This document shows positions 22,482 through 34,969 of a stretch of DNA of 64,000 nt, piece after piece. The notes under the pieces were generated by a model, which was given only the letters and a program-made list of their open reading frames with translations, made no database searches and was not told where the DNA came from. The number at the start of each line of letters is the position of its first letter. Positions within the stretch are counted from its first letter, which is position 1. The position numbers were made by a program, and so were the translations under genes. The stretch comes from Gracilariopsis chorda (lineage: Eukaryota > Rhodophyta > Florideophyceae > Gracilariales > Gracilariaceae): the NCBI GenBank assembly GCA_003194525.1, contig NBIV01000107.1, forward strand, positions 186,001 to 250,000, given 5' to 3'.

Positions 22482-25400
22482 GTTGAGGCAGTTAAAGCAA
22501 ACCAACTTAAACCAGAGAGAAAACCAAAACCGTGGTTTTGAACGTAGAAAAGAAAAGAACCACGGCAATGAAACAACACCGAGAGCACGAAGACTGTTCT
22601 GAACGATGTTGTGTTTTGTGTTTCGAGATGAAGGACTCGTTTGTGCCAAAATGCAGCATCTCTTATACGGAAACAAATTTGTTCTGATCTGTCCTTTTGT
22701 CCGTTTCGGAATTGGGTGTCACATTCAACCCACTCAGTCTCGTTTGAAACGACTCTTTCGAGAATTCAAATCAGATCACTGTCACCTACGAAATTCTCAA
22801 ACTTGATTTCTGTCTCACCACCACCAATGCACAATTCACCAAATTCAGCGTGCGAACTCTGTAACATACTATCCATCAATTACAATGCGTCTCGCTACCA
22901 CCCGCTCCAATAAAATATCATCACAATTAGGCCAAACGCTGGCACCTGATTGTGGAACTTTCTTGCTTAGTGTACAACTGTGAGTGCCTCGGCAAAACAG
23001 CTATGCTTTATTCTGTGGTAAATACTACTTGGATAATCGTAGTAATTTTAGAGCTCATTCGTGTCTCTCAAGTGAAGAAAGTGGGTGTACAAATCTAGAG
23101 GCATTTGGAAGCCAATGGAGTAATGTAGAGGCACAAACGAGTACTTAGAAAGTATAAATGCGTTTTTTGTTGTTCTGCATGATTTTATACTCTGCAAAAA
23201 GGCACTTTTATGCATGGAATTTGGTCTGGATCATACGCAGCGACGAACCGACACACAAAACTCACAGATCCATTTCAAAGTCATGTTGAGCACCCATGCA
23301 TTCATCAACCACATCCAGTGAGATACTTGCTGCTGGGTGCACACATGGGCTGAGAACTGCAGTCTCTGTGCTCGTTTGAAGCACTTCAAACGTAGACAGG
23401 ACATGAGCAGAGTGTACCAAATGCTGTCGTCTCTGTCCTTTACTTTAGCCTTTAGTGGATCACAGTGTTGGTCGAATGAAATTGTAATTTATGGACGAAT
23501 TAGGTTTAGAGACGTTCTCCAAAGTTTACGTGTCGTGCAACCTTTCCTGGAAAAGGCCAAATTTAGTAGAGAGTAAAAACATAATCCGCTTCTAGTAGCT
23601 GTCTTTTGAAAGCCCTGAAATGATTGTAACTGCTTGCTTTTGATTGTTGCCGAAATGGATAAGCTTCAGATATCCCTTTACACCTGGACTGTTTCACCTG
23701 AAGCCAGGCGTCTGACTATGAGTGACCATGGATGTAAGTCTCTTGTCACTGACCCTGTTCAGAGTTTTTGAAGAAGTTATCTGAGATATAGCTTCTTGTT
23801 TCGTTGTATTTTTATATTTCTTTTCCTAATGTCCCACACTTTTGTTCTATGCATTTTCGTTCAGTCGTGCTTATCCCCTATGTTTTCATCTTCGGCCGGC
23901 TTCCAGCTATGAAGTAACACATTTTAGTGTACATTACAGATAGGTCTGGCACTTCTGCGTCAAATTTTTGAGATTATGCGCACACTACCAATATAATCGT
24001 TGTAAATCAGTTAGCAAGCCCAGTAGAAATCAGAGAGACAAGTTTGATATGAGCGTGACAAGTTTACCGCAGAACAGAGACGGTTTAGATGTACATAAAA
24101 CATCTCTCCTGTATATTCTTGAATCAGACACTATACTTCTGCGATTGTCAGGCGAGATGCCGATATACATTTGATATATTTCTGAAGTCAGTTTCAACAG
24201 TTTCTGATGCTGGAATTATCGATATATATCGGAACTATATCAAAAGTTTACGTAATCTCGTTGATCCTCGATCAGTGATATACCATATAGACATCTAGTG
24301 CATATCCTTCAATAACCAAACTTTCCCACTACTACACTTTCACTTCATCAAATCTCTTTACTCTTCTTAGCATACAGACGTCTTCTCGAGATATTGTGTC
24401 AATATCACTACCATATCTTGGATTTCCACTGGCAAGGAAACCATACCGCTCGGAGATCTATTTTATTTCGAAACACAGCTGTGGTACTGTTGTCTCTTGA
24501 AATAAATAATAAACAATTACTTTTTTGCGTTTTCGAGACTACCCTGTATTTTACACTACCTTGTTGGGGAGGGGCCTATGAACATAAAAAATTACCCGAA
24601 TTTGGCTGAATTGTGGCAAAATGTCCCGGAATGGGTTTGACGCTTGGAATGGAAGAGAAAGAAGTTTGATTTTAAGGGATTTTGCCGAAATGTGACTGCA
24701 AACCGCTAAAACCCCTAACAATCCTTTAATTTCCTAAGAAAACCTGCAACCAACAAACCTAGGGGTGATTGAGGCTCAACTTCAGACGCACTCTGGTACG
24801 AGGCTTATATTTGGGCCACCTCTAGTGCCATGGACCCACTCCCCGGTAGTGGAATGTCCGTAGCACTCTAAGAAAACTATTGCATTATCTAGCTAGCGGC
24901 TCTAATTATGTGGAATATTAACCAACTGGACCTACCAGAGTTTTGAAGACAAATTGCGCACGTATGGCGTGGAACGGGCATGAACAGTGTCCGTTCTAAC
25001 ACAAATTGTACGCAGGTAATAGCCCACATTTTTCTCAACTTTCTGGTACGTTGGTACAATGCGTGCGGCACCTCCTAGCTGCTCAGCATCTTACCGTATC
25101 ACCCAGCGAACAATCACCACGGAGAAGCTCATCCTCTCATGCATGAAAATGGAGAACATGCTTTCCATTTCTATGCATCCTACGACGTGAGCACGGTACG
25201 TCAAACGTCGTGTTGTTAACCGCAACTCACAGAAAGAGGTTTCTGATGATTATCGCACGAATGTGCAAAACTCGGCACTGGCTACAAGCATTGCATGATG
25301 ATGGGCTTTTAGAAGAGGGCCATAATCTGCATTGGTTTGCAAAGAATTACCGGCTTCCTACAGAAACATGTTTACTGATGGGCAAGAACGTATCTGCACA

Positions 25401-27021
25401 CTCCAAGAATATACAGCTCATTGCAAGAAATATAAAAAAGTATATCAGAACTTTTGTACCAGCATAGAGGAACGTTTTACTGATCTTTTGTGGGTATAGC
25501 TGTTGAGAAACGCGTGGATAGCTCGGGTTATGCGTGTCATTGAATATCAAGGTCTTGAATCCGTCGGTGAGCACGACAATTTTTCTAAAGCCAAGAGACA
25601 GGCCTTTAAAAAACCACTTCTAAATTAGTGCCAGGTAAATGTGAGACTTTGCCATTCGTTAATGCTACACCTGGTAAGCTAGTGCGCCACTCAACATCAG
25701 AATAGGCAGTTTGGGAGTGCATGCAATAGCTCCAGTTGTCGTCAAGCAGGAGATCCAGGAGGCTCATCTCTGCCCCATAGAATCTGATTTCTTCACCAGT
25801 TTGTGCCTTGAAGACAAGGTGACGCTTCTCATCGTACTTTTGACATTGCTTGTGTCATTAATCACGAAACTTTTGATCTTGGATGCAGAAAAGCGTACCG
25901 CAATCAGCGCTCTAGCCGAGTGCTCATAAAACGTATATATTCGTTGACTGCTCCTGAAAGACGACCGTCATCTGTGCTTGCGGAGATACGTATGTTTATG
26001 TGCAGTTCTTACTTTGTGATATTTTAGGAGGCGAACGTGTTGGACCCCTCTCAAAAGACAAAAAAACCTGCCACAGAGCACAGAGCAGTCGGTGCTGGAA
26101 ATGAAGCCAAATTGCTCACAGTACGGTTAAAAAAGAGAAAATAGCATCCATGAAGAACTCCAAAACGTTGAAACCGTCGATGAAGAAGAATAAAAACTCT
26201 TGCCCCAAGCGTAAGCTGGTTTTTAAAAAAAAAAATGTAATCAAATTGCAATATTTGGAGCAAAAACTAATACAGATGCTAAACGTGATTCTTTTGTTAC
26301 CATTGTGATTACGAAGCACCCAATGCGCAGAAACACAAAAAATACCACAGGATGTATTTGAAGTTATTGTCCTGAATCTAAGCGCAACCTAAACTCTCTT
26401 TTGGCTTTCTGAAAGAGACAAAGAGCGTGTGAAAAGGATGTAGGGAATCCTGGCAGCCACTTAGAGTACGAAAAAAAACGATACTTCTTTCAAACGCTGA
26501 AGATCTTCATCATCCGAACCAGTGCGACTAATCTCACCACAGTGCACTAAACACCGTAGGGTCTGAGGTACATCGCGACTCGAAGCGTTTTAGCCATACC
26601 AGAACCCCTACGGAATTATAGAGGTTCGAGGGAAGATGGAGGGTTGGTCAATGTGAGTGACAGGGCTGATGATTCAGATCAAGGGCATGAAAAGTCCAGA
26701 CTCATCGGTCTGGCAGAAATGGAGCTCAGACTGGAAGCCTCGATAAGACGTCCGGAACCTCATAGAACGGACTGGAAGAAACCAGCAGAAATGTTGCGGA
26801 GAGTGCATGTGGGGGACCCCAAGGAAAGAATGGTACGCAAAGGAGATATTAATACAATTACGTGGTCGGTAATAAAGCAAGTGCAGCACGTCGATTTGGT
26901 CCTTTCCATGTTAGCGACACGTTTTAATATCACGTAGTCACCACTACAAACTGCAATGAACCCAGATTTGACACTTTACTGTACAGGTACGTGTGGTAAG
27001 CCTCAAAAGAGCTCAACTTGG
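22482..27021. other. Long AT-rich stretch without supportable genes
   Basis: 4.5 kb with only short open frames, the largest plus-strand ones about 80-100 codons (for example 25210-25467 and 26644-26937), none with a recognisable motif. Poly-A/T runs and short repeats are scattered (26220-26240 is an A-run). I see no RNA gene. The first 200-400 bases may be the 5' end of the DIRS-like element. Confidence 0.4.
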
Positions 27022-27047
27022 CCAAGGGCTTAAGTTGGCAGAGCTCC
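27022..27047 (+). repeat. Possible left terminal inverted repeat of the pogo-like element
   Basis: AAGGGCTTAAGTTGGCAGAG here matches, on the minus strand, TAAGGGCTTAATTTGGCAGA ending at 29105. After that core the right copy has an extra seven bases before GAGCTCC. Confidence 0.4.
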
Positions 27048-27170
27048 TTCGAGGTTTGGTCGGTTGGCTCCCGCTCATAAACAACTCACAGACAGGCTCC
27101 CAGACCACCCCCGATAGTTTAAGTACACCCCTTGAGAACTTTCATAGCCTTTCAAGACACCACACCCACC

Positions 27171-28898
27171 ATGCCATTATCAAAGCGACGCCAGACGACC
27201 AAAATAAAGGCCGAACACATACGGAGAGAAGATTTGCAGGCACGTCGCCGCGAAGTAGTGATATTATTCAGACAGCACCATACTGTTGCAGACGTTTCCG
27301 CAGCATCGTCAATTAGCAAACGCACTATGCATGGCATCAAAAAAGGAATAAGAAAAAGCCAAAACGAGAGACTCCACCAACTGGTTACCCCAACAAAGCA
27401 CTATGCCGGACCCAAACCAGTTCTGAATTACTCAGAAGAGAATCTGCTAGTAGAAATCGCTATTTTTGCGTCTGAGCGAGCTTCCACCATTGGAAAGCAT
27501 GAAATACGCTCCATGATGACGCAAGTCTCTAGCGATGGCCGTAAGACTTTCAAAGACCAATCGCCATCCATGTGGGCTCTGCACTCGTCTCGGTCAAGAA
27601 AACACCCATTGAAAATGAGCAGGACGGAAAAAGTAGTACTCAAACGCATAAAATCGCAAAACACAGAACATCTCCATACTTTGGTTGATGGGATTAATAA
27701 CCTCAAGCGAGAGATGCCAGAGATCTTTACAGATCCGCGAAAATTCTGGAACTTTGATGAAACAGATATATTGACCTCATACGGACGTCGTTATAGGGGA
27801 TTTAGTGCGGCGAACCGGAGAGACGGCGGCCTGCATATGAAAATGAAAGACAATGGGAAACATCTCACGTCCGTTATAATAGGTTGCGCTGCAGGGCATA
27901 TAGCACCAATGTTTCTCATTGCACAAGGGAAGAATTCAGTGAGGAAGTGGATGAAGCCGGTACCAGAACAGGTAAACAGAAAGCTGCCAGCAGATTACCA
28001 ATGGCTAGGGGAACAAGATTGGCTTCCCAAGGGCACTAAAATCGCATGCAGCAAAAATGGCTCGATCACCAAGAAATTACTCTCAGGTGTAGTTATCCAC
28101 TTCAAATCTTTTGCATGCAAGTTTGTTCGACAAGAAGAAACAATTTTCCTGTATTTTGATGGCCATAGTTCGCGCAAGAGATGGGAGTGGATCGACTCTG
28201 CGCTTGCCAAAAATATTGAAGTAGTTTAACTCCCTGTCAACACCTCTCACTTTCTCCAACCCTGTGACGATCGCATAAACAAAATGTTCAAAGAACAAGT
28301 CAGAAATGCATTGGATGTGTTCCTGTATACTATTGCTTACATTAATGCAAACTTGTTTGGGAAAATGAGACTGGCTGCTGCTGTATATAGGTACTTGGAT
28401 GCGCCTCTTGCTGTGAAGAGCTTTTATAACTGTAGATTTTACCCTTTACATACGGAGAAGATCATGAGTTTTGCAACATCTCCAACTCCGGAACCAAACG
28501 AGAACACGAAGGTTGACCTACTGGCCACAGGAAGTCCACGAATTGCCCACAATATCATTGCACAGAGAGTGCGTAAAATAGCGCGGAAGGTTAGAGATTC
28601 CGGTGAATATCTCCGTCAAATCGAGAATGTACTGCAACTGAATCACTCTGCGAATTGTGTTATATGGCGCGTGGAGACTGTCATAACGCCAACCAAAGCA
28701 AATCCGGGCGTCAACCTGGGCAGTGCTCTTGCTCTGACACTCACGAATGGAATTGTTGCGACAGGCAACGCCAGTATGTTGGCCTTTGATCCAATGGGAT
28801 CTGCGTCGGTTCGGACTGAAGAAAATAAAGAGAATGGTGTTCAGTACAAAGAGAGTGTTGGTCAGTACAAAGAAAATAGTGGTCAGTTGGATGGATAG
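27171..28898 (+). pseudogene. pogo/Tc1-like transposase with one in-frame stop
   Basis: I choose the ATG at 27171 (MPLSKRRQTTK), which follows CACC. The N-terminal part has a helix-turn-helix-like segment (REVVILFRQHHTVADVSAAS). The DDE_1 core has FWNFDETDILTSYG (first Asp) near 27760, then SVIIGCAAGHIAPMFLIAQG, then IFLYFDGHSSRKRWEW (second Asp) near 28150, and LPVNTSHFLQPCDDRINKMF (third acidic position) at about 28232-28290. A single TAA at 28227-28229 separates the last two motifs in the same frame; otherwise the protein is open for 576 codons. The tail carries a short repeat around QYKESVGQYKENSGQL. The element was probably active until recently and is now a one-stop pseudogene, unless the stop is read through. 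Confidence 0.8.
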
Positions 28899-29073
28899 AA
28901 AGTGCTGCAGTTGGCTGCAGCGCGTAGTGTTGTAGATTTTGACGACATACCTATTGCATTCTGGCCAAAAAAGGCCAGGAAAGGCCCAAGGGCGGGCACT
29001 GAATCGGCCGCGCAGAACGAACCCACTTCAGCATTGCTTGCTATTCATTGCCTCCACTAGCGGGGAAAGTGGT

Positions 29074-29105
29074 GGAGCTCTCCCATCTGCCAAATTAAGC
29101 CCTTA
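29074..29105 (-). repeat. Possible right terminal inverted repeat of the pogo-like element
   Basis: Minus-strand copy of the motif at 27022-27047. A third, weaker copy at about 29195-29215 also reads CTGCCGAATTGAGCCCTAG, so the element may end further right. Confidence 0.35.
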
Positions 29106-32100
29106 GTGACCAGCGCGTGTTTACTCTTTAAAACAGTGTTCACATATGGGCGTGTTTGCATACATTTTGGTCTCTTGTTCAGGCACAGATTCTCTGCCGA
29201 ATTGAGCCCTAGTTAGAGTTACAACTTTGCTATCTAAAACATGCGCTTTTATCATGACAAGAAATGTCACTACTGCCAGCAGAGAGTATTAATGTGATGC
29301 TTGGTGTATGAGAGATGGTGAAAGTTGGCAAGGGCTCCATCTCTTCCAAGCACACACTACATGTTAAACTTTAGCTGAGCTTGAACGAAAGAAAAGACTC
29401 TATAATTTGGACTGTCGTTTTTCTTAGTAAAAACCGAAAACCGGCCAATGCTCTAAGCTTTTAAACCAACCCCTGTTAATCGCTTCTTATCTCAACTTGC
29501 AGCCGTTTATCGGGTTTCTGCTCTCCATCAGTTCTCCATCTTGCACAGATATTAGTTTTCTCGTAACAAAGAATCATGTTGCTACCAGCAACAGTTTTTG
29601 ATTGAGCAAAAATTGTGAGATTTACATCTTTAAGGCTTTATCAATTGTTGGTTTATAACATGCTTATTTTAATGTTTTTGTGTTTTGTTCTTCTTGAATC
29701 GTTTTGGTAGTTTTATAATCAATACATAAATTGAATCTATTAAGAACCGTTTGTTGGTTGGCACTGCGTTTTGCGAATCCGTAGATCTATGAAAAGCCAG
29801 TTGATTTAAACAAATATGTGTTCTTGCTATGTTGTTAGATTGGTGATTTTAAGGCTTACAGTTTATCTTTTATTGATGGCTGGTTCTTTACTATTGGCTA
29901 CGGAGTGGTTTGATTCGTATTTAGTTCGGGCCTTTCTTCTTCACGCCATACACTGCAGCCAAAATGTAGTCTTTAGTGCAAAAGGAGTGATGGAGTTGCT
30001 TTGAATGAAGCCTCGCATTGTAAATCAACACTTGCTGGGTGGCTTTGGTATGGTATCTTTCCGAAAAGGCTAATTATGGAAACAGGTCAACATTGCAGAT
30101 GTCATGGAGCTCATATCTTTGACATACTGCCCCTAATTTCCAATCTATTAAATGCATAAAATTTGACTCAATGCGACAGAGAGTTTGATATCAACAGGAG
30201 GTATTTTCAGGCAGTAGACGCGTAATATCAATGAATATGTACTGGGAAGATATCATCTTTCTTACACGAGTTTCTTTGCTCTTCTTTTGCGTCACCGTTC
30301 TTCATTTCCGAGACCTTCTCACCTCTCTGTATCTCTGCTATATCATTGCAAGACTGATATTGATGCAGCGTGGGATGGAACCTATTCCTGGGATATACAA
30401 AAAGAGTGTTGCGGTTAGTCCCGAGTTCTAGCGGCCAAATTGTATATCGGCCAGTGATGTTGTAAACTGTACAGAGAATAGATTACCACACATTACGATT
30501 CAGCACAGGTCTATAAAAGTTGTTAAAATGTTTCTTCGAAAGCAATTTTCGGAGTGAAATTCCTACGTGCTTACGATAGACGGCCAATTGTCTCGCAATG
30601 TCACAAGAAGGGCTGCATGATGTAACAGAAGCGATATATTGTATTATTAAGCGCTTCAACACCTCAAATTTACTCCAGCCGTGCAAATGTGGCATCCAAA
30701 AAACTCTTTAAGCGTTGCTTAAATATCTTCCAGACCTCTTCGCATGCCCGTAGTAGTAAAATGGGCGAGGCTGCATTGTTCGTGTTTTATACTCTTCTTT
30801 TGGTATACCACGTAAATGTATGCCCACCAAGAATAGATAATTATTTTATGTGCATAGTATGCATAATTAGGTAGTCATCATTAGAGTTGTGTCACTAAAG
30901 GGCACCTCAGATATAACAAATGTCTAAGGTGTGTGGAGATTGTGAGTTGGCGTACTTTCAAGTTGAGAGCGAGGCATTGTCTTAAGTCTGAGTAAGGTCA
31001 ACCACTTTTTGGCTTAGTGATGTATTTCTTGGTTTCTACAGTGGACCATTTAGTTTAGTCAGGATAGTAAACGTTGTAATAGTCTCTCAAGCGCCGCCCG
31101 ACTGAGTTCACCAACTGGTTAGGGTTAACTGGCCGACTATTTTGCGTCTTTAGCGGATTGGTGCTGCCGTTTACGTATCGGTTACTCACTTATCCCCTTA
31201 AGATTGAGTCCTCGAGTGGCTCCACTCAAACGCATCCACTCAAGCTGTCCTGGTATTTAAAGACAAACATTTGATTGTACGGTACTCGTTAGTCTCTGAT
31301 ACTTGGAAACCTTGATTAAAACTTGCGTGTGCCCTTTCTGCACACCAAGCAATAAAGCACCCAGTCATCAATACCTTCTTTTGAGGACACAGTACTGTTT
31401 CCTTTATCTCTGATTATGACAAAAAATACTTGATGCTGAGGCTTGTAGCTAAGCTCTTCACATTATGCATACCGACAAAAAGAATGTTTTAGTGTCCCAA
31501 AAGCTTTAACAGAGCTTAGAAACGGCCAGCATCATCATCATGGATGACATTAGTCCCATTGAGACGAAAATAACAGTACTCATATACTTTTATTTGCAAT
31601 ATAAGCTAATTCATGCTAGATTGTTTAGCACTGACAGAACGAAAATCTTTTACTAGGCGCTCAAAGCCAGATGACAGAAAGATTCCAAGCATCGTGAGAA
31701 GAAACGCAAATTGAGCTTTGCAAAAGCGCATTATGGCAGAATAATATAAAAATGCCCATGTGAAAGTAATAACAATGGACTGTAAGGCAAGGAAAATTCT
31801 CAGGAGAGCCAGAAAGAAAGCAGTTTTTAAAGATTTGCGAAGGCATTGCCGAAAGCTGGCGGGAGGCCATATGTAAATGAGGGTCAGCGTTTGCTATAAT
31901 GTGGTAAAGCCAGAAAGCAAAGCTGTGGCTGGCGTTGTATGCGGAGTTACGGGTGTCATGTGGGTTCCATATTTGACCTTGTAACCCCTTCTGAGGTTAT
32001 ACCACAGTTGGCGGCTGTCTTGGAAGGAAAAGGTCACAAAATAGCACAGACTTGATGGAAGCTTATGGACAGCTCCGATTATAGAACAGAGTACGCCCAG

Positions 32101-32168
32101 GCGATTACAAAACATTTGAAAGGCAAAATTCAAATAGTTTCTGCAATACCTTGAAAACTGTTAAACGT
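29106..32168. other. AT-rich stretch without supportable genes
   Basis: No coding sequence is supported; the longest open frames are about 60-80 codons with no motif. The piece around 31070-31400 has a TATTTAAAG box followed by AATAAAGCACCC, an arrangement seen in solo LTRs or a small promoter-plus-polyA unit. I could not find its ends or target duplication. Confidence 0.35.
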
Positions 32169-32544
32169 CTATCCTAACTAAGGATCTGTGCGACAACGAC
32201 CTTTGCACCCCTACAGATCTTAGAAAAATGCACGATTTGGTTTTTATGGCGCAACCTCCGCCAGCAGCCAAAATCGTGCTTCAAGTTCATTCTTTAAACT
32301 TTTTTGGTGCGCTAACTTTTGACGGCAATGATAATCAAACAGTTTGGATAACCAAAACGTTTCATTTTTAGGTTTGTGAGTGCTCAAACTCTGGCCCTGC
32401 TACTCTTTCCTGCAGGCAAGATGCAGATGTCACAACTGGAGGAACGCGTGTAAGGGCGGCCCTACCACTCTTTTCTGCAGGCAAGATGCAGACAAGTTAA
32501 CTGCAGGAAGTAGTGGTACGGCTCAAGGCCCTTCTTATCCTTCT
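32169..32544 (+). mobile_element. Short non-autonomous Helitron (unit 1 of the tandem array)
   Basis: Starts with the 17-base motif CTATCCTAACTAAGGAT followed by GTGCGACAACGACC and AAAATGCACGATTTGG, shared with the short units at 35440 and 44969 (minus). It ends after a hairpin built on CTACTCTTTCCTGCAG and its complement, at CCTTCTTATCCTTCT. The hairpin region is duplicated inside this copy (32398-32440 and 32463-32523). No coding capacity. Confidence 0.6.
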
Positions 32545-32561
32545 CTAACTTCCCTAATGAT

Positions 32562-33031
32562 CTCAACACCCCACTCTTAATGATTTACACATGTATGAGG
32601 GGGGTGTTGTTGATTGATGGGAGGCGGTGCGCCAATAAACCGCTCTGTATGCCCCTCTACGCGCATGCAAAACTGCCATTTGGCGCAACGCCTCCCTACC
32701 ACTTAAAACATTCAGCAGCAGCAGCAGCAGCAAAGCTTCCTGCTTACTGGCTGGCACTCCCATAATGACTGCAGTGCCATCCAGTTACACAAAGCAACGT
32801 GTCGCGCTTTCTCATCATTGGCTGGCACTGCAGTCAATTTAGGCACCTAAACACAAACCCTAATGGCTCCACATACTCTCGGCGCCGCGGCGCCCCGTGG
32901 TTCTACGAGCGCTATTGCGAGCGCAAGCGAGCAAAGTGCTCGGAGAGCCTCCCAACGCTACAAAATACACCAAGCTACAAAAACAACGCGGCGCGCAGCG
33001 CCGCCCACGGCCGAAGGCCGTTTCCACTTGT
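32562..33031 (+). mobile_element. Non-autonomous Helitron, 470 bp (unit 2)
   Basis: Begins CTCAACACCCCACTCTTAAT, contains a (CAG)n tract near 32710, and ends in the 3' hairpin CGGCCGAAGGCCG followed by TTTCCACTTGT. A nearly identical copy of exactly the same length lies at 34970-35439. It abuts the next unit directly at 33031/33032. No protein is supported. Confidence 0.75.
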
Positions 33032-34969
33032 CTCTCCATGATAATGATTTGTTCCTCTATGAGGGGGGTGTTCTTGATTGAATGGAGGCGTTGCGCCATA
33101 AAATCCTCTTCCACGCCCCCGTTTGCCCATCCAAATCGCCCATTTGGCGCAACGCCTCCCTGCCATTTAAAAAATTCAGCAGCAGCAGCAGCAGCAAAGC
33201 GTTCAGTTAATTAGCTGCTGCTGCTGCAAGTTGACTGTGCAATGGCTGCTGAATGGCTTGCAATACAATCAAATTGTTGTGCCAGCCACTCAGCAGCAAA
33301 ACCCCGCCTGTTCATTCCGACACGTGGCAAATTGCACTGCGCCAGTGCAGCGCATTCCGACACGTGGCAAATTGCACTGCGCCAGTGCAGTGTATACTGA
33401 AGTTTCATTGCAGACTTGCCTGCAACAGACGTATATACTGCACTGGCGCAGTGCCCAATGCATCTCGCTTGCTGACCCTAACCACTTTTTTGCATCCCAT
33501 TCAGGCTTGGCCAATAGCGCAGTGTCGTAACCTTTTGCTACTTTGGGCACTGTTTGCTGGCCTGGGACGTAGGCAAGGCCGAGCTCGTGTGCAGGTCGCC
33601 ACAAGAGTAACCCACTAAGTACCACGGATCTGGGAAAAGTCAGGTGCTCTTCTGTGGTATACTGGTCGTTTGACGGCGATCAAAAAGTCTGAGGGTTTAC
33701 CGGACCTAATACCAGCTTGCTGTGCAGGGTCCGGGGCGGCCGCCGTGTCGTACCTCTTGGGGCCGGAAAGCACACTTCGGTGTGTGAGTAAAGGCAGACC
33801 AATCCTTACAACCGGACTGCTTCCAGTGGTGCCGCAGGTGTACATGGAGGCCGAGCCAAGTGGAAATGTGAGACGAGTGTACACAAACATTCTCAACGAA
33901 TTGCCGTGGAAGAGTGATCTGTGGACATTGTGCTCGGTTCAAGTGCTGTACCTCACGGAACAAGTACGCCAAGCGGATGATCCGGCATTTGCGTCGCTGT
34001 TGCGTTCCATTGCACGAAACACAATATCCAACAACGCTCCACTACCACTCAGATCTACCGGTGGCATGCAAACCGCCTACCAATTCCTGTGGAAGTGGCT
34101 CACAACACGACGCAAGGAGGATGTGGATCTCAGCAAAATGCTCATTGCCTCCACAAATCAGTTGGTCGATGAACACAATGCGGCAGCGCTGGATCTGTTT
34201 CCTGGTGAACGCTTCACTCTTCCGCCAGCTACGACAGTACAACCTGACGGTGTACCAAACTCAGAGCCCGACGTCACCAATACCTTTGTTCCCGAGTTTG
34301 CGTATCAGTATGCGCCTACTGGAGTACCGCCTCATAACTTGGACTTGAAGATTGGTGTGCCAGTTATGGTCATTCGGAACGTGCTGCATCCCGCTGTGGT
34401 CAACGGAAAGCTGTTCGTAGTCGTGCGTGTCGATCAATTTACGATGCAGGTGGCTCGATTCGACGAGAACAGACAGGTGCTCGAACGACAGCTCCTGCAT
34501 CGTATCGACTTCGAGTTTTCTTTCGCAGATATTCGCAAGATTCGAAGGCAGTTTCCCATTCGTCTCGCGTTTGCAGCTACCGTTCACAAAGGACAGGGAA
34601 AGACGTTGGATGGCTTGGTTGTGGATGTGCGATCCAAGTTCTTCTGCGCTGGTCAGTTGTATGTCGCATTTTCGCGCGTTCGAAGGAACGACCATGTGCT
34701 GCTCCTGCATGATCCGCAGCTTACACCCTCCAATGCGCACACAATTCATCCCATGCCTGTTCCCATCGCCAACCCAGTGCTGCCTGAAGCTATTCAGTTC
34801 TGCATCCCTCCACAACCGTAATCATATCTCTTGCATTCTTCTTTCATTGAACTAAACTACTTGCTTTTCTGCTTTTGCATTCTCCACCCTCTTTTTTCCT
34901 CACCGCTGTTTATCACTCCTCCACTGCGGCGCGCAGCGCCGCCCGCGGCCGAAGGCCGCTTCCTCTTGT
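33032..34969 (+). mobile_element. Helitron deletion derivative carrying a helicase C-terminus (unit 3)
   Basis: Begins with the 5' sequence of the family (CTCTCCATGATAATGATTTG, then the GAGGGGGGTG box) and ends GCGGCCGAAGGCCGCTTCCTCTTGT-type, with CTTGT at 34965-34969. Its left part matches the 5' leader of the 6.6-kb autonomous copy on the minus strand (43.8-44.67 kb). From about 33820 it jumps directly to the last third of the helicase gene, so Rep and the helicase N-terminus are missing. A 40-bp tandem repeat lies at 33313-33390 and a CAG tract near 33180. Confidence 0.75.
33670..34821 (+). CDS. Truncated Pif1-like Helitron helicase (C-terminal part)
   Basis: An open frame of 383 residues. 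The first 50 or so translate the element's 5' leader and are not helicase. From QVYMEAEPSGNVRRVYT onward it is the C-terminal half of a Pif1-family helicase: LPLRSTGGMQTAYQFLWKW, KIGVPVMVIRNVLHPAVVNG, the motif V-like FAATVHKGQGKTLDGLVVDV near 34570-34630, and the motif VI-like FCAGQLYVAFSRVRRND near 34650-34690. Walker A and B are absent because of the internal deletion, so no helicase activity is expected. The frame has stayed open in spite of the loss, which suggests the deletion derivative is fairly young. Functional role unknown. Confidence 0.7.
   Translation: MTAIKKSEGLPDLIPACCAGSGAAAVSYLLGPESTLRCVSKGRPILTTGLLPVVPQVYMEAEPSGNVRRVYTNILNELPWKSDLWTLCSVQVLYLTEQVRQADDPAFASLLRSIARNTISNNAPLPLRSTGGMQTAYQFLWKWLTTRRKEDVDLSKMLIASTNQLVDEHNAAALDLFPGERFTLPPATTVQPDGVPNSEPDVTNTFVPEFAYQYAPTGVPPHNLDLKIGVPVMVIRNVLHPAVVNGKLFVVVRVDQFTMQVARFDENRQVLERQLLHRIDFEFSFADIRKIRRQFPIRLAFAATVHKGQGKTLDGLVVDVRSKFFCAGQLYVAFSRVRRNDHVLLLHDPQLTPSNAHTIHPMPVPIANPVLPEAIQFCIPPQP

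Larger units (their letters stand above)
27022..29105 (+). mobile_element. pogo/Tc1-like DNA transposon (DDE_1 family)
   Basis: Defined by the transposase at 27171-28898 and by a short, imperfect inverted repeat that I place at 27022-27047 and 29074-29105. A further similar motif is at about 29195-29215, so the right end is not certain. A TA target duplication could not be recognised. Confidence 0.55.

Noticed and set aside
31070-31400. Possible solo LTR with TATA-like and AATAAA signals
   Set aside because: No TG...CA ends, target duplication or second copy could be recognised.
32700-33230. CAG/CTG microsatellites as polyglutamine-coding sequence
   Set aside because: They occur at the same place in non-coding Helitron units and are not in any supported protein.
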